Made by a program: the position numbers and the translations under genes
Notes under the pieces: model-generated
What the model was told of the DNA's origin: nothing
Seen by the model: the letters and a program-made list of their open reading frames with translations, nothing else
Databases searched by the model: none
In this document: one piece after another, positions 8,322-17,220 of the stretch
How positions within the stretch are numbered: the stretch's first letter is position 1
Layout of the letters: every line of letters begins with the position of its first letter
Assembly: GCA_024233835.1 (NCBI GenBank)
Contig: JACKPC010000001.1
Span: 1,674,001 to 1,738,000, forward strand
Length of the DNA stretch: 64,000 nucleotides
Source: Leptospiraceae bacterium
GTDB lineage: Bacteria; Spirochaetota; Leptospiria; Leptospirales; Leptospiraceae
Direction of reading: 5' to 3'

Positions 8322-8930
8322 ATGACAGATTTAAAAAATACGAAATTGCTCGATGCTATTGCTGCTTCTATTCAGTATGAGAAAGATAAGTTTGATTTCT
8401 ATCTCAGGGCCGTTGAAAAAACGACAGACTCCGCACTCAAGAAATTCTTCACAGAACTGGCTGAGGATGTAGAAGAGCATATAAAAGTGATTCAGGATTT
8501 TTATAAGAAAATCCAGGGAATTGGTGAGTTTCCAAATCTTAAGGAATTAAACCCGATTCACAAATTTCATACATCCACTATCGCAAAAGTAATGAAGCGT
8601 CTGGATAAGATAACCGCTTCTGATATTAGTAGCGACGAATTAGAGCTGGTTGAAAAAACGCTTAAAGCGGAAGACGATGGAAGAGTTTTTTATACCAAGA
8701 CAAAGGCAAAGTTTAAAGATCCGAACTTAAAACTTCTCTTTCAAAAATTGGCCAATTTTTCTGATGAAAACCGAACCCTGATTGAATCTCATTATACATT
8801 TCTGAAGGAAGGTAAGGGTTCTGAAGAATATTACTGGGAAGATGATTCCCTGATGAAGGAAGCATCCAAAGGAAAACAGGTTTTCAAAAAAACTGCCAAG
8901 AAAAAAGTAGCCAAAAAGAAAAGGAGTTAA
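8322..8930 (+). CDS. ferritin-like/rubrerythrin-type four-helix protein
   Basis: 202 aa. Two halves each show the helix pattern of ferritin-like diiron proteins: YEKDKFDFYLRAVEK with FFTELAEDVEEHI (Glu and the E-x-x-H pair, about residues 20-55) and later LKAEDDGRVFYTKTK with FSDENRTLIESHY. The ligand set looks incomplete in the second half, so iron binding is plausible but not certain. The end is a lysine/alanine-rich tail (KKTAKKKVAKKKRS), perhaps nucleic-acid binding. AGGGGG seven bases before the ATG is a strong ribosome binding site. The LCP gene follows at once, and the stop region carries that gene's AAGGAG. Confidence 0.65.
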   Translation: MTDLKNTKLLDAIAASIQYEKDKFDFYLRAVEKTTDSALKKFFTELAEDVEEHIKVIQDFYKKIQGIGEFPNLKELNPIHKFHTSTIAKVMKRLDKITASDISSDELELVEKTLKAEDDGRVFYTKTKAKFKDPNLKLLFQKLANFSDENRTLIESHYTFLKEGKGSEEYYWEDDSLMKEASKGKQVFKKTAKKKVAKKKRS

Positions 8931-8936
8931 AAACCC

Positions 8937-10079
8937 ATTAAGACAGGAAAATTATTATACGCTGTTTCAATTGTAATCGGTTTACTGCTTCTAAGCCTCA
9001 TTACTTTCTATTTATTGAAAGATAAGGGAAAGAAGTTTGCAGAAAATCCAACAGAAGAAGAGGCCTTTACTCTTCTCTGGAATGGATATGATGGTAAGAA
9101 GCTGGAATACAGCTTTTTGGTAGTTTTTTATCCCAAAAAAAATAAATCTATTCTGTATTTTGTAAATCCGATTACAGCCTTTCCGGGTAAAACAGAAATC
9201 CTGGAAAATACTTCCGGAAAGGAAATCTTTGCTTATTCAGCCAGCGAGTTAGAAAAGATTACTTCACATAAAATTTCATATTATATCAATCTTTCTTCGG
9301 AAAACCTGATTAAGCTTATTGATCTTTTGGGAGGTTTACCCTTTTATCTGGATCCAAATGTTCACCGTATACCGGGGAAGTATGCCAGAAAAGAAGGAGA
9401 TTTTTTACTATTCGGAGAAGAAGCGGTCGACCTATTTTTCTTGCCGGCGAAACCTGAACCTATCAACTATATACAGAGACTAAATTTACAGCAGAGTATC
9501 CTTCTAAGTCTTCTGGATAAGCTTTCTTTTTTAGGAGGAGAATTACACCAGGAGCTAATTCAATACCTGTATTTTCTGGCCGAAACGAATCTTCCTCGTG
9601 AAAAGTTTGAATGGTTTATTAAAAAAATTTCCGGAGGAAAAGTTTTTTATACGGTCTTTGAAGCTTCCGGAGAGTTAAAAACTTCACAAAATGGAAGAAC
9701 TTATCTCTCTTTAATGACCGATCAATCGAGAGTGGGTTTTCATGAAATGGAGTCCTTACTCTTTAAAGATGAGGAAAGTCTCGGAGAAAATGCAAGGGTA
9801 GAAATACTAAATGGAACAGAAGTGAACGGACTGGCAAAGAAGACAAAAGATTTATTGAATGCCCACTCAATTAAAGTTTTATCAACTGAAAATGCATGGA
9901 AATCCGGGATAAAACGGTCTATTATTTTAGATCGTTCGGGAAAAGCGGGTTATTCAAGAAGACTTGCAGAAATACTCGGGATCAAAAAAATTAAACATCT
10001 CATTAGAAAAGAGTCCGGTCTGGATGTTACCATACTCTTAGGAGAAGATATTGAAAGCAAAACTGGAAAAGTTAAGTAA
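8937..10079 (+). CDS. LytR-CpsA-Psr (LCP) family protein with LytR_C domain, AUU start
   Basis: About 380 aa. An N-terminal membrane segment (SIVIGLLLLSLITFYLL) is followed by a divergent LCP domain (residues about 45-220) and a C-terminal LytR_C domain (ARVEILNGTEVNGLAKKTKDLL onwards to VTILLGED). LCP proteins transfer lipid-linked glycopolymers to the cell wall. The usual arginine-rich catalytic motifs (R-x-D-T, IPRD) are not evident, so activity is doubtful. Start: after the previous stop the frame has no ATG, GTG or TTG before the membrane segment. ATT at 8937 sits 10 bases after AAGGAG (8921-8926) and is the best start; TTG at 9015 would remove the anchor. The 3' end overlaps rsfS. Confidence 0.7.
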   Translation: MKTGKLLYAVSIVIGLLLLSLITFYLLKDKGKKFAENPTEEEAFTLLWNGYDGKKLEYSFLVVFYPKKNKSILYFVNPITAFPGKTEILENTSGKEIFAYSASELEKITSHKISYYINLSSENLIKLIDLLGGLPFYLDPNVHRIPGKYARKEGDFLLFGEEAVDLFFLPAKPEPINYIQRLNLQQSILLSLLDKLSFLGGELHQELIQYLYFLAETNLPREKFEWFIKKISGGKVFYTVFEASGELKTSQNGRTYLSLMTDQSRVGFHEMESLLFKDEESLGENARVEILNGTEVNGLAKKTKDLLNAHSIKVLSTENAWKSGIKRSIILDRSGKAGYSRRLAEILGIKKIKHLIRKESGLDVTILLGEDIESKTGKVK

Positions 10080-10461
10080 GGAAAATTCCGGCAATAAAAT
10101 TCAGGCCGATATAAACCTGGTATTAAAGGATATCGTAGATATTCTAAACAATAAAAAATGTGAAGATATTTCCATTCTGGATCTGGAGTCGGTGAATTCT
10201 TATTTATCTCTATTTGTGATTTGTACGGTGAAAACCGGAACTCAAGGAAAAGCTGTATCCAAGGACCTTCTTCGTTCCCTGAAGAAATATAAACTAACAA
10301 GGGGAACAGCGGGGAAGACGGATAATACCGGTGATTCCGGCTGGATCTTGATAGATTTCGGGGAAGTCTTTGTGCATATTATGACCAAAGAAATCAGGGA
10401 ATACTATAATCTTGACAAGTTATGGGGTGATGCAAAACATATCCCCTTACCTGTTAATTAG
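10051..10461 (+). CDS. rsfS: ribosome silencing factor RsfS
   Basis: 136 aa, usual size for RsfS/Iojap proteins. It binds ribosomal protein uL14 and blocks joining of the ribosomal subunits when nutrients are short. Visible family features are LKDIVDILNNKKCEDISILDL, VICTVKTGTQ, the GDSGWILIDFGEVFVHIM core and the DKLWGDA end. The start is TTG at 10051, six bases after AGGAG, lying inside the end of the LCP gene (29-base overlap), so translation is probably coupled. Obg starts one base after its stop. Confidence 0.92.
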   Translation: MKAKLEKLSKENSGNKIQADINLVLKDIVDILNNKKCEDISILDLESVNSYLSLFVICTVKTGTQGKAVSKDLLRSLKKYKLTRGTAGKTDNTGDSGWILIDFGEVFVHIMTKEIREYYNLDKLWGDAKHIPLPVN

Positions 10462-10462
10462 A

Positions 10463-11470
10463 ATGCCCAAGTTTGTTGACGAAGTTAGAATTATTGTTCG
10501 TTCCGGTCATGGAGGCCCCGGTTCTGTATCTTTTCGGAAAGAGAAGTATGTAGAATTCGGTGGCCCGGATGGAGGAGACGGAGGAAAGGGTGGAGATGTG
10601 CACTTCATTTCCGAACAGGCCCTTCAGACTCTGGATAAATACTTGCCCTTAAAAGCCTATTCTGCCGGAGACGGGATTCAGGGCCATGGCCGTAACCAGA
10701 GTGGTTCAGGAGGAGACGACCTTACTTTAAAAGTTCCGGTAGGAACCCAGGTTTTCGATGCGGAAACCGGAGAACTTCTTTTTGATTTTTTAGAACATGC
10801 ACAGACCTTTACCGTAGCCAGAGGTGGTCGGGGAGGTAAAGGGAATGCTTTTTTTAAAAGCTCTACCCATCAGGTTCCCCGTTTTTCACAGCCCGGAGAA
10901 GAAGGAGAAGAAAAGGAAATCCTTCTCTCTTTAAAACTATTGGCTGATCTGGGAATTGTAGGCCTTCCAAATTCCGGTAAATCTACCCTTCTCAGTAAAA
11001 TTACGGATGCTCACCCCAAGATTGCAGGTTATGCCTTTACAACCCTGATTCCCAATTTAGGGGTGGTTAGGAGGCACGGTGACAGCTTTCGTTATACAGT
11101 AGCGGATATTCCCGGGATTATCGAAGGAGCCAGTCAGGGACACGGTCTCGGGCTTTCCTTTCTGCGTCATATTGAACGAGTTCGGGGAATTCTTTATGTT
11201 TTTGACGCCAGTTCGGTTGATATTGCTGCAGATTTTGAAATTCTCAAACATGAGTTGGAAGCCTATAATCCCATACTTTTAGAACTGCCTTCTCTCGTGG
11301 TCTTTAATAAAATCGATGTCTGGGATGATGAGGACTATACAGAAGAACTGATGAGAAAGTATGCTTCTATCAGCGAGAATATCATTCCCATTTCCGCATT
11401 AAAGGAAATTAATCTTGATCTTCTGCTGGATAAGATTGACAGCAAAATCTTTTCCTTAGAGGAAGAATAA
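10463..11470 (+). CDS. obg: GTPase Obg
   Basis: 335 aa. An essential GTPase acting in large ribosomal subunit assembly and stress control. Order: glycine-rich Obg fold (1-158, with GGPDGGDGGKGG), G domain with G1 GLPNSGKS (167-174), G3 DIPG (215-218), G4 NKID (282-285) and G5 SAL (311-313). There is no long C-terminal OCT domain. The start MPKFVDEV at 10463 fits the family, although the frame is open further upstream and no clear Shine-Dalgarno is present; coupling to rsfS, which ends one base earlier, is likely. Confidence 0.97.
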   Translation: MPKFVDEVRIIVRSGHGGPGSVSFRKEKYVEFGGPDGGDGGKGGDVHFISEQALQTLDKYLPLKAYSAGDGIQGHGRNQSGSGGDDLTLKVPVGTQVFDAETGELLFDFLEHAQTFTVARGGRGGKGNAFFKSSTHQVPRFSQPGEEGEEKEILLSLKLLADLGIVGLPNSGKSTLLSKITDAHPKIAGYAFTTLIPNLGVVRRHGDSFRYTVADIPGIIEGASQGHGLGLSFLRHIERVRGILYVFDASSVDIAADFEILKHELEAYNPILLELPSLVVFNKIDVWDDEDYTEELMRKYASISENIIPISALKEINLDLLLDKIDSKIFSLEEE

Positions 11471-11499
11471 AACCCAAGCTGAGTTGATAAATCTTTATT

Positions 11500-12363
11500 A
11501 TGAATAGAGAACACTTTTCCGGGCTTATACAAAAAGCCAGACGAATTGTAATTAAAATAGGTTCGGCTCGAATAGCTGCGAGTCTTGAAGAAACAAACGA
11601 TTTCTTGTTTAGTTTATGCAGCGATGTGAGACAACTTCGGGATCAGGGAAAGCAGATTACCCTGGTGTCAAGCGGTGCGATTGCGCAGGGGAAACGGGTA
11701 TTGGAAAAATACGAAAATCCTGATCTTATGAGCCTGAAAGAACCCGGTCTAAAGGAAAAGCAGGCTCTTGCGGCTATCGGTCAGAGTCGTTTGATGAAAT
11801 TATACGAAAGCTTTTTCTCCAAGGTGAATATCAACATCGCCCAGATCCTGTTCGGAGAACCCCAGGTCTTAGAGCCCCATAGTTTAGAGAATTTACACAA
11901 TACTTTTGAGCAGCTTTTAAGCTGGAATATATTGCCCATTGTAAATGAAAATGACTCCATTGCTACCGACGAAATAAAAGTTGGAGATAACGACCTGTTA
12001 TCAGCCATGGTCAGTCTTGTCATATCTGCCGATCTTCTGATTATTCTAACAGGAGTGGATGGTTTTTTAAAGGAAGGAGAACTCATTTCTTTTTTGGAAG
12101 GGGTGGAGGAAAAGGAGCTTTCTTTTGCTCACGGGCCGGAGGGGCCGGGAACCGGAGGAATGCACACAAAGCTAAAAGCAGGAGGAATACTGGCAAAATA
12201 CGGGATTCCAACGGCCATTATTAATGGAAAAGAAAAAAACGCAGTCTACAGACTCATGACCGAAAACCGTCTGGGTACTTTGATTGTTCCGAAGACGGAA
12301 AAGGCAAACCCTCAGGGAGAAGATACAATTCAGTTTTTACGCAGGGAATTTAAGAAGAAGTAG
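11500..12363 (+). CDS. proB: glutamate 5-kinase
   Basis: 287 aa. It phosphorylates glutamate to glutamyl-5-phosphate, the first step of proline synthesis. The amino-acid kinase fold is clear: IKIGSARIA at the start, VSSGAIAQGKRVL, the NENDSIATDEIKVGDNDLLSA substrate segment (about 145-165), TGVDGF and GTGGMHTKLKAG. Length is that of the kinase domain alone; the C-terminal PUA domain of the E. coli type (about 367 aa) is absent. The gene is followed after 8 bases by proA, which performs the next step. Confidence 0.96.
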   Translation: MNREHFSGLIQKARRIVIKIGSARIAASLEETNDFLFSLCSDVRQLRDQGKQITLVSSGAIAQGKRVLEKYENPDLMSLKEPGLKEKQALAAIGQSRLMKLYESFFSKVNINIAQILFGEPQVLEPHSLENLHNTFEQLLSWNILPIVNENDSIATDEIKVGDNDLLSAMVSLVISADLLIILTGVDGFLKEGELISFLEGVEEKELSFAHGPEGPGTGGMHTKLKAGGILAKYGIPTAIINGKEKNAVYRLMTENRLGTLIVPKTEKANPQGEDTIQFLRREFKKK

Positions 12364-12371
12364 GAAATACG

Positions 12372-13631
12372 ATGGAAATAAACTCGGAAGATTTACTTTA
12401 TATCGAAGACATCAGCAAAAGGGCGAAAAAAGCTTCTCGCTTTTTAAGAAGTCTGAAAACCGGGGATAAAAACCGTTTTTTAAGAAGTCTCGCCCGGTCT
12501 ATCAGGGAAAATCAAAGCTTTCTAATTCAGGAAAACCAGAAGGATCTGGAAGATGGGAAAAAGAAAGCTCTATCATCCAGTCTTTTAGATAGGCTTTTAT
12601 TGAATGAAAGTCGTATAGAAGCCCTGGCGAAATCTGTCGAGGATATTGCAAATCTGCCCGATCCGGTGGGAGAAGTTGTGCGGGGGACCCAGCTTCCTAA
12701 CGGTCTGGAGCTTATCACAAAACAGGTTCCGATAGGAGTTGTTCTGGTAATTTATGAATCCAGACCCAATGTGACAATTGATGTAGGAGCTCTCTGCTTT
12801 AAATCCGGCAATGTGGGAATCCTGAGAGGTGGAAGCGAGGCCATCCATTCCAATCGGGCCTTAGCTGAAATTTTTCGGAAAAGCCTCGACGACTTAGGCC
12901 TGGAAAAAGATTCTCTTATTCTAATCGAGAGAACTGACCGTTCCCTGGTGATTCCCCTTTTAAAGCAGGTTCAGTTTATAGATCTGGTTGTGCCGAGAGG
13001 TGGAGAGGGCCTGATTCGTTTTGTGAGCCAGAACTCGGAAATTCCGGTAGTAAAACATGATAAAGGTGTTTGTAATCTCTTTGTCGATAGCTCGGCAATT
13101 CCCGAACGAACGATAGAAGTCGTTATAAATTCAAAAGTTCAAAGACCCGGTGTCTGTAATGCCCTCGAAAACCTGATTATTCATAAAGATTATCCCCGTA
13201 CAAAGGAGCTTCTTTCGGCTTTACAGGCAAAAGGAGTAGAATTATATGTGGATGAGCCCCTGAGAAATCTTTTACCGGGTTTGAAAGAAGCCGATGAGGA
13301 AGCATATAAAACCGAGTACCTTGACCTTAAGCTGTCGGTAAAAACGGTTTCTTCTCTAATGGAAGCCATTGATTTTATTGAAACCTATTCTTCCGGTCAT
13401 ACAGAAGCGATTTTATCAGAGAGTTATGAGAATATAGAGGAATTTACTTCTTCTATAGACTCGGCGGCGGTTTTCGTAAACTGTTCTACTCGTTTTCACG
13501 ATGGAGGTGAGTTTGGACTCGGAGCAGAGGTGGGTATTTCTACCGGAAAGCTTCATGTTCGCGGGCCTATGGGGCTTATGCATCTGACAACGACCAAGAC
13601 CGTACTGAAGGGAAGAGGGCAGGTTCGGTAG
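12372..13631 (+). CDS. proA: glutamate-5-semialdehyde dehydrogenase
   Basis: 419 aa, the normal length. It reduces glutamyl-5-phosphate with NADPH to glutamate semialdehyde. The aldehyde dehydrogenase fold shows YESRPNVTID (128-137), KSGNVGILRGG (144-154), the PRGGEGLI segment and the catalytic cysteine Cys262 in RPGVCNALE. The end, NCSTRFHDGGEFGLGAEVGIST, is standard. It lies 8 bases after proB, and nadD starts on the base after its stop, so it is part of a tight operon. Confidence 0.97.
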   Translation: MEINSEDLLYIEDISKRAKKASRFLRSLKTGDKNRFLRSLARSIRENQSFLIQENQKDLEDGKKKALSSSLLDRLLLNESRIEALAKSVEDIANLPDPVGEVVRGTQLPNGLELITKQVPIGVVLVIYESRPNVTIDVGALCFKSGNVGILRGGSEAIHSNRALAEIFRKSLDDLGLEKDSLILIERTDRSLVIPLLKQVQFIDLVVPRGGEGLIRFVSQNSEIPVVKHDKGVCNLFVDSSAIPERTIEVVINSKVQRPGVCNALENLIIHKDYPRTKELLSALQAKGVELYVDEPLRNLLPGLKEADEEAYKTEYLDLKLSVKTVSSLMEAIDFIETYSSGHTEAILSESYENIEEFTSSIDSAAVFVNCSTRFHDGGEFGLGAEVGISTGKLHVRGPMGLMHLTTTKTVLKGRGQVR

Positions 13632-14210
13632 ATGATAGGTCTGTTCGGAGGGAGTTTCGACCCTCCGCACCTCGGTCATCTGGGTATCATTCGGAGTTTC
13701 TGGAAGCAGTTCCCGGAAGCCAAAACTTTATACCTGGTACCGAACCGTCTTTCCCCGTTTAAAGAAAAGAAAAATGTAGAAAAAAAAGACCTTCTTCGTA
13801 TGCTGGAAATACTGGTGAAAGAAGAACAGGAAGATATCCGAATTTCCAATCTTGAGTTAGAAAGAGAAACCGAAAAAAGTTACACCATCGATACCCTAAA
13901 AAGGTTTGAAAAGGAGCTTCCCGGAGAAGAACTTCAATTTCTTCTGGGTTCGGATAGTCTCGAACGTTTTATGGACTGGAAAGACTCGGATGAAATTCTT
14001 CGTTTAGCCGGGCTTCTGGTATTTCAAAGACCGGGTTTTTCTGCCGGGATTCCGGATGGTATGGACGAAAAAAAGGTTTTGTTTTTGCGTAATGAGCCTT
14101 TGCCTTATAGTTCTTCTGCCATACGGAAAGAGCTTGGAAGTGGAGGAAGGCCGGAAGGTTTAAGTGAAGGGGTCTATTCTTATATCAAACAAAGAGAACT
14201 TTATATATGA
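13632..14210 (+). CDS. nadD: nicotinate-nucleotide adenylyltransferase
   Basis: 192 aa. It makes nicotinate adenine dinucleotide from the mononucleotide and ATP in NAD synthesis. Diagnostic motifs are GGSFDPPHLGH (6-16), the nucleotidyltransferase signature, and SSSAIRKEL near residue 160, the phosphate-binding ISSTxIR-like motif. The ATG immediately follows the proA stop and its TGA overlaps the yqeK ATG, so translation of the three is probably coupled. Confidence 0.95.
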   Translation: MIGLFGGSFDPPHLGHLGIIRSFWKQFPEAKTLYLVPNRLSPFKEKKNVEKKDLLRMLEILVKEEQEDIRISNLELERETEKSYTIDTLKRFEKELPGEELQFLLGSDSLERFMDWKDSDEILRLAGLLVFQRPGFSAGIPDGMDEKKVLFLRNEPLPYSSSAIRKELGSGGRPEGLSEGVYSYIKQRELYI

Positions 14211-14815
14211 AAAAAGCCGTTTATAATACAGAATTTTTTAAGAACGAAATTCAGAAAGAAGTAAGTCATTCGCGTTATGAGCACTGCCTGAAGGTAGCCA
14301 GCCTGGCTGAAAAACTGGCTCTTTCTCATGCTTATCCCCATGCGGAAAAAGCTTATCTTTGCGGAATCGTACACGATATTACCAAGCAGAAGTCTCGTGA
14401 TTTTCACATAGAGCTATTTGAAAGAAATAATCTGAACTATCGTTCAGAAGAAATTCCACTACCGGCTTTTCATGCTTTTAGTGGAGCTCTTTATTTGCGT
14501 GAAAAGTATGGATTGGATGATAGAGAGATTCTTTCAGCTGTAAAAAGCCATACCCTCGGAGATAGAAAGATGGGTCTTCTGGAAAAGATTGTATATGTCT
14601 CTGATTTTTTGGGTTCCCATTTTGCCATGTCGCACCCTCGGTACGAAGATTGGGTCAATGAAACCTGTCGAGATTTAAACTACGGAACCTACTTGAAAGC
14701 CATGCATGTAATGGAAGAATTGATCGAAAAAAGACAGTGTATACACCCACACACTCTTGAAGTATACAACCTGTCCTTGAAGTATTTAAAGACGGATTTG
14801 GACACCCACAAATAA
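14207..14815 (+). CDS. yqeK: HD-domain YqeK-type diadenosine tetraphosphatase
   Basis: 202 aa, typical of YqeK. The HD phosphohydrolase metal site is visible: His26 in RYEHCLKV, the HD pair 56-57 in GIVHDITK, a later His in PAFHAFSGA, and VYVSDFLG. YqeK proteins cleave Ap4A symmetrically. The ATGA overlap with nadD and the common nadD-yqeK pairing in other bacteria support the assignment. No terminator is visible before the following kinase gene. Confidence 0.9.
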   Translation: MKKAVYNTEFFKNEIQKEVSHSRYEHCLKVASLAEKLALSHAYPHAEKAYLCGIVHDITKQKSRDFHIELFERNNLNYRSEEIPLPAFHAFSGALYLREKYGLDDREILSAVKSHTLGDRKMGLLEKIVYVSDFLGSHFAMSHPRYEDWVNETCRDLNYGTYLKAMHVMEELIEKRQCIHPHTLEVYNLSLKYLKTDLDTHK

Positions 14816-14859
14816 TTACTTGCTATTTTATTTGATTTCCCAGAACTTACATAAACATC

Positions 14860-16569
14860 GTGACAGGCACTCAATCAAATCACAAAAGAAAAAGTAACGA
14901 GGCTCGAGCTTTTTCTTATCGGGATAAGAACTTTTTCTCCCGCTTCTTGCTTGTCTATTTCTTTTATATCAAACATATTTTCTTGCTTATCTGGCATTTT
15001 AAAGTTGCCCGTCGAATTTATAGTAAGGAAGTGTATTCTTTACGAGAAGAAAAACTGTATACCCTTCTGGGGGAGAGACTAAAAGATTTATTTATAAAAC
15101 TCGGGGGAGTTTATATCAAGCTGGGACAGTTTTTGTCGAACCTGATTCATATTCTTCCCGAAGTTTTTACCTCCCGCTTACAGGATTTGCAGGACAGACT
15201 ACCCGCCCATTCTTTTGAAGAAATCGAAGAACGTTTTAAGAAAGAGTTCCAGGTTTCTATTGAAACGGCTTTTCCTCAGATTGAAAAAATACCTCTAGCT
15301 TCTGCCTCTATGGCTCAGGTTCATATAGCCTGGATTAATGAACAAAAGGTCGCGGTTAAAATCCTGTATCCGGACATTGAAAAAGTGGTGGAGAAGGATT
15401 TAAAAACCATTCTCTTCATTATGAAGCGATTAAACCGCCTCATTTTTCATTTTGATTACAGGCGTCTTCATCGGGAAGTCGAGGAATCTATTTCCAGGGA
15501 AATGGATCTTTCTCTGGAAGCAGAGGCCATTTTAAAGATGACCCGTCTTTTTCAGAACGAAAAGGATATTATTTTTCCGGAAGTTTATCATAAGTATATC
15601 AGTAAGGGAGTGCTTGTAACTCGTTTTGTTGAAGGAGTGAAAATTTCCGATACCCTGAGTGCCCGTTACAAGAATTCTAAGCGTTCCAAACCCCTCGCAC
15701 TTTTATTACGGGCTTATATTTTAATGATATTCAAGCACCGTTTTTTTCATGCAGATCCACACCCCGGAAACCTGATTTATACTCCGGAGGGGAAGCTCTG
15801 TTTTATTGATTTTGGCTCGGTCGGGCAAATACCTGAGTCCATGCAACAGGGACTGCGTAAGCTTCTTGTATCGGCTGTTCGGCAGGATTATTACGGGGTA
15901 ATAGACTCCATGGAAGACATGGGCTTTTTTTCTACAGAAGCCAATAAAGAGCAACTGGAGCAAATTGCCAAATATGCTATTGAGAGCTTAAACAAGTTTA
16001 CTACAGACACCGAGTATTTTCGGAATATTTCTCTTGAGCAGATGAAGCCGGGAGAGATGAGGGAGTTTTTAAAAGGAATCAATACAAGTCTCGGACAGCT
16101 TTTGAAAATTGCCCGTATTCCACCGAACTATATTCTTTTAGAAAGAGTATTTGCCATGCTGGTCGGTCATGCAGCCTGGCTGGATCCATATAGAACGGTT
16201 TTTGATTACGCAAAACAACCTTTTTTCTCTCTGGTGGGTGGAGATGAGTCCCGTCTGGCAGAGATTGCAAGAGAAGAGGGGATGGATATAGCGGCAGATG
16301 CCCTTTCTTTACCTTCCGATTTACACCATGCTTTAGTGAAGTTGAATCGGGGAAGGATTACCTTCCGAAATTCTGATATTGAAAAGCAGACCAGGGTGAT
16401 AGAAATTCTGGTTCATCAGCTTATCTATACGGCCCTATTTTTAGGACTTCTGCACTTTGGAAACTTTTTCTTTGAGAAAAAAGAATTCTTTAGTTCTTAT
16501 ATTTTTTATTTTATTTCCGGTTTCTTTGGTTTGAAACTTATACTCTCCCTATTTAAAAACCGAAAATGA
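14860..16569 (+). CDS. UbiB/AarF (ABC1) atypical kinase family protein
   Basis: 569 aa. A membrane-associated kinase-like ATPase of the UbiB/ABC1/ADCK family, linked to isoprenoid quinone synthesis. Family features are the KxGQ motif in YIKLGQFLS (about residue 86), the alanine-rich loop in ASASMAQVH, the lysine in VAVKI, HADPHPGN for the catalytic loop, and IDFGSVGQ for the DFG equivalent. The C-terminus has hydrophobic membrane segments (YTALFLGLLHFG and IFYFISGFFGLKLIL). The GTG at 14860 is the likely start, since the N-terminal region is needed, but it lacks a clear ribosome binding site. Confidence 0.88.
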   Translation: MTGTQSNHKRKSNEARAFSYRDKNFFSRFLLVYFFYIKHIFLLIWHFKVARRIYSKEVYSLREEKLYTLLGERLKDLFIKLGGVYIKLGQFLSNLIHILPEVFTSRLQDLQDRLPAHSFEEIEERFKKEFQVSIETAFPQIEKIPLASASMAQVHIAWINEQKVAVKILYPDIEKVVEKDLKTILFIMKRLNRLIFHFDYRRLHREVEESISREMDLSLEAEAILKMTRLFQNEKDIIFPEVYHKYISKGVLVTRFVEGVKISDTLSARYKNSKRSKPLALLLRAYILMIFKHRFFHADPHPGNLIYTPEGKLCFIDFGSVGQIPESMQQGLRKLLVSAVRQDYYGVIDSMEDMGFFSTEANKEQLEQIAKYAIESLNKFTTDTEYFRNISLEQMKPGEMREFLKGINTSLGQLLKIARIPPNYILLERVFAMLVGHAAWLDPYRTVFDYAKQPFFSLVGGDESRLAEIAREEGMDIAADALSLPSDLHHALVKLNRGRITFRNSDIEKQTRVIEILVHQLIYTALFLGLLHFGNFFFEKKEFFSSYIFYFISGFFGLKLILSLFKNRK

Positions 16570-16635
16570 CATTTTTCGATTATCGATAGAAGTAAAAGAT
16601 AGACGAAATGATATAAACTGTAAAAAGAGGATCTA

Positions 16636-17220
16636 ATGCCAGTTTTTAAAAAGAGTTTTTGGGAGGTCTTCCGTCCTTCCTACCTGATCTTTATTGCGAT
16701 TGGGGTTTTTATCGACCTTTTAAGCAAATATTTAATCGTTCAAAACTTTAAACTTCACGATGGTCTGGATGTCTTCGGTGGAGTTTTTCGTATAACTCTG
16801 ACATTTAACACCGGTTATGTTTTTGGTCTATTTCAGGATAATCTCCTTCCCTCGATTATTACTACAGGTATTGCCATTATAATCCTGTTTATATACAGAC
16901 TGGCATTCCACGATCAGGGAAATGCCTGGGGATGGAACCTCGTGCTGGTAGGGGCATTCGGTAATTTTATTGATAAGTTTTTCGTGAAAATGCCACCGGG
17001 AAGAGGAATTAAATTTGGCATTACTACGAATCTGGCCAAGGGAGAATATGCCGGAGTCGTGGACTTTTTAGATTTTGATTGGCCCGATTTTTTATATTTT
17101 GAAAGATGGCCGGCCTTTAATTTTGCGGACTCCTGTATTTCCGTAGGATTGGTTATTTTAATTATTTCTATGCATCTTGAAGAAAGAAGAAAGGCTAAGG
17201 AAGGAATACATGAAAATTAA
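16636..17220 (+). CDS. lspA: lipoprotein signal peptidase (signal peptidase II)
   Basis: 194 aa, slightly long for LspA. It removes signal peptides from prolipoproteins in the inner membrane, in keeping with the many lipoproteins in this window. Four membrane segments are visible. Family motifs: FNTGYVFG (57-64), GAFGNFIDKFF (107-116), VVDFLDF with catalytic Asp143, and FNFADS with catalytic Asp165. A 20-residue loop between the third and fourth motif (PPGRGIKFGITTNLAKGE) is longer than in E. coli and may be a lineage trait. AGAGG before the ATG is the ribosome binding site; the next gene overlaps the end. Confidence 0.92.
   Translation: MPVFKKSFWEVFRPSYLIFIAIGVFIDLLSKYLIVQNFKLHDGLDVFGGVFRITLTFNTGYVFGLFQDNLLPSIITTGIAIIILFIYRLAFHDQGNAWGWNLVLVGAFGNFIDKFFVKMPPGRGIKFGITTNLAKGEYAGVVDFLDFDWPDFLYFERWPAFNFADSCISVGLVILIISMHLEERRKAKEGIHEN

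Noticed and set aside
17177..17209. upstream start of the alpha/beta hydrolase
   Set aside because: Would overlap lspA by 44 bases; the ATG at 17210 has AAGGAA at the right distance.
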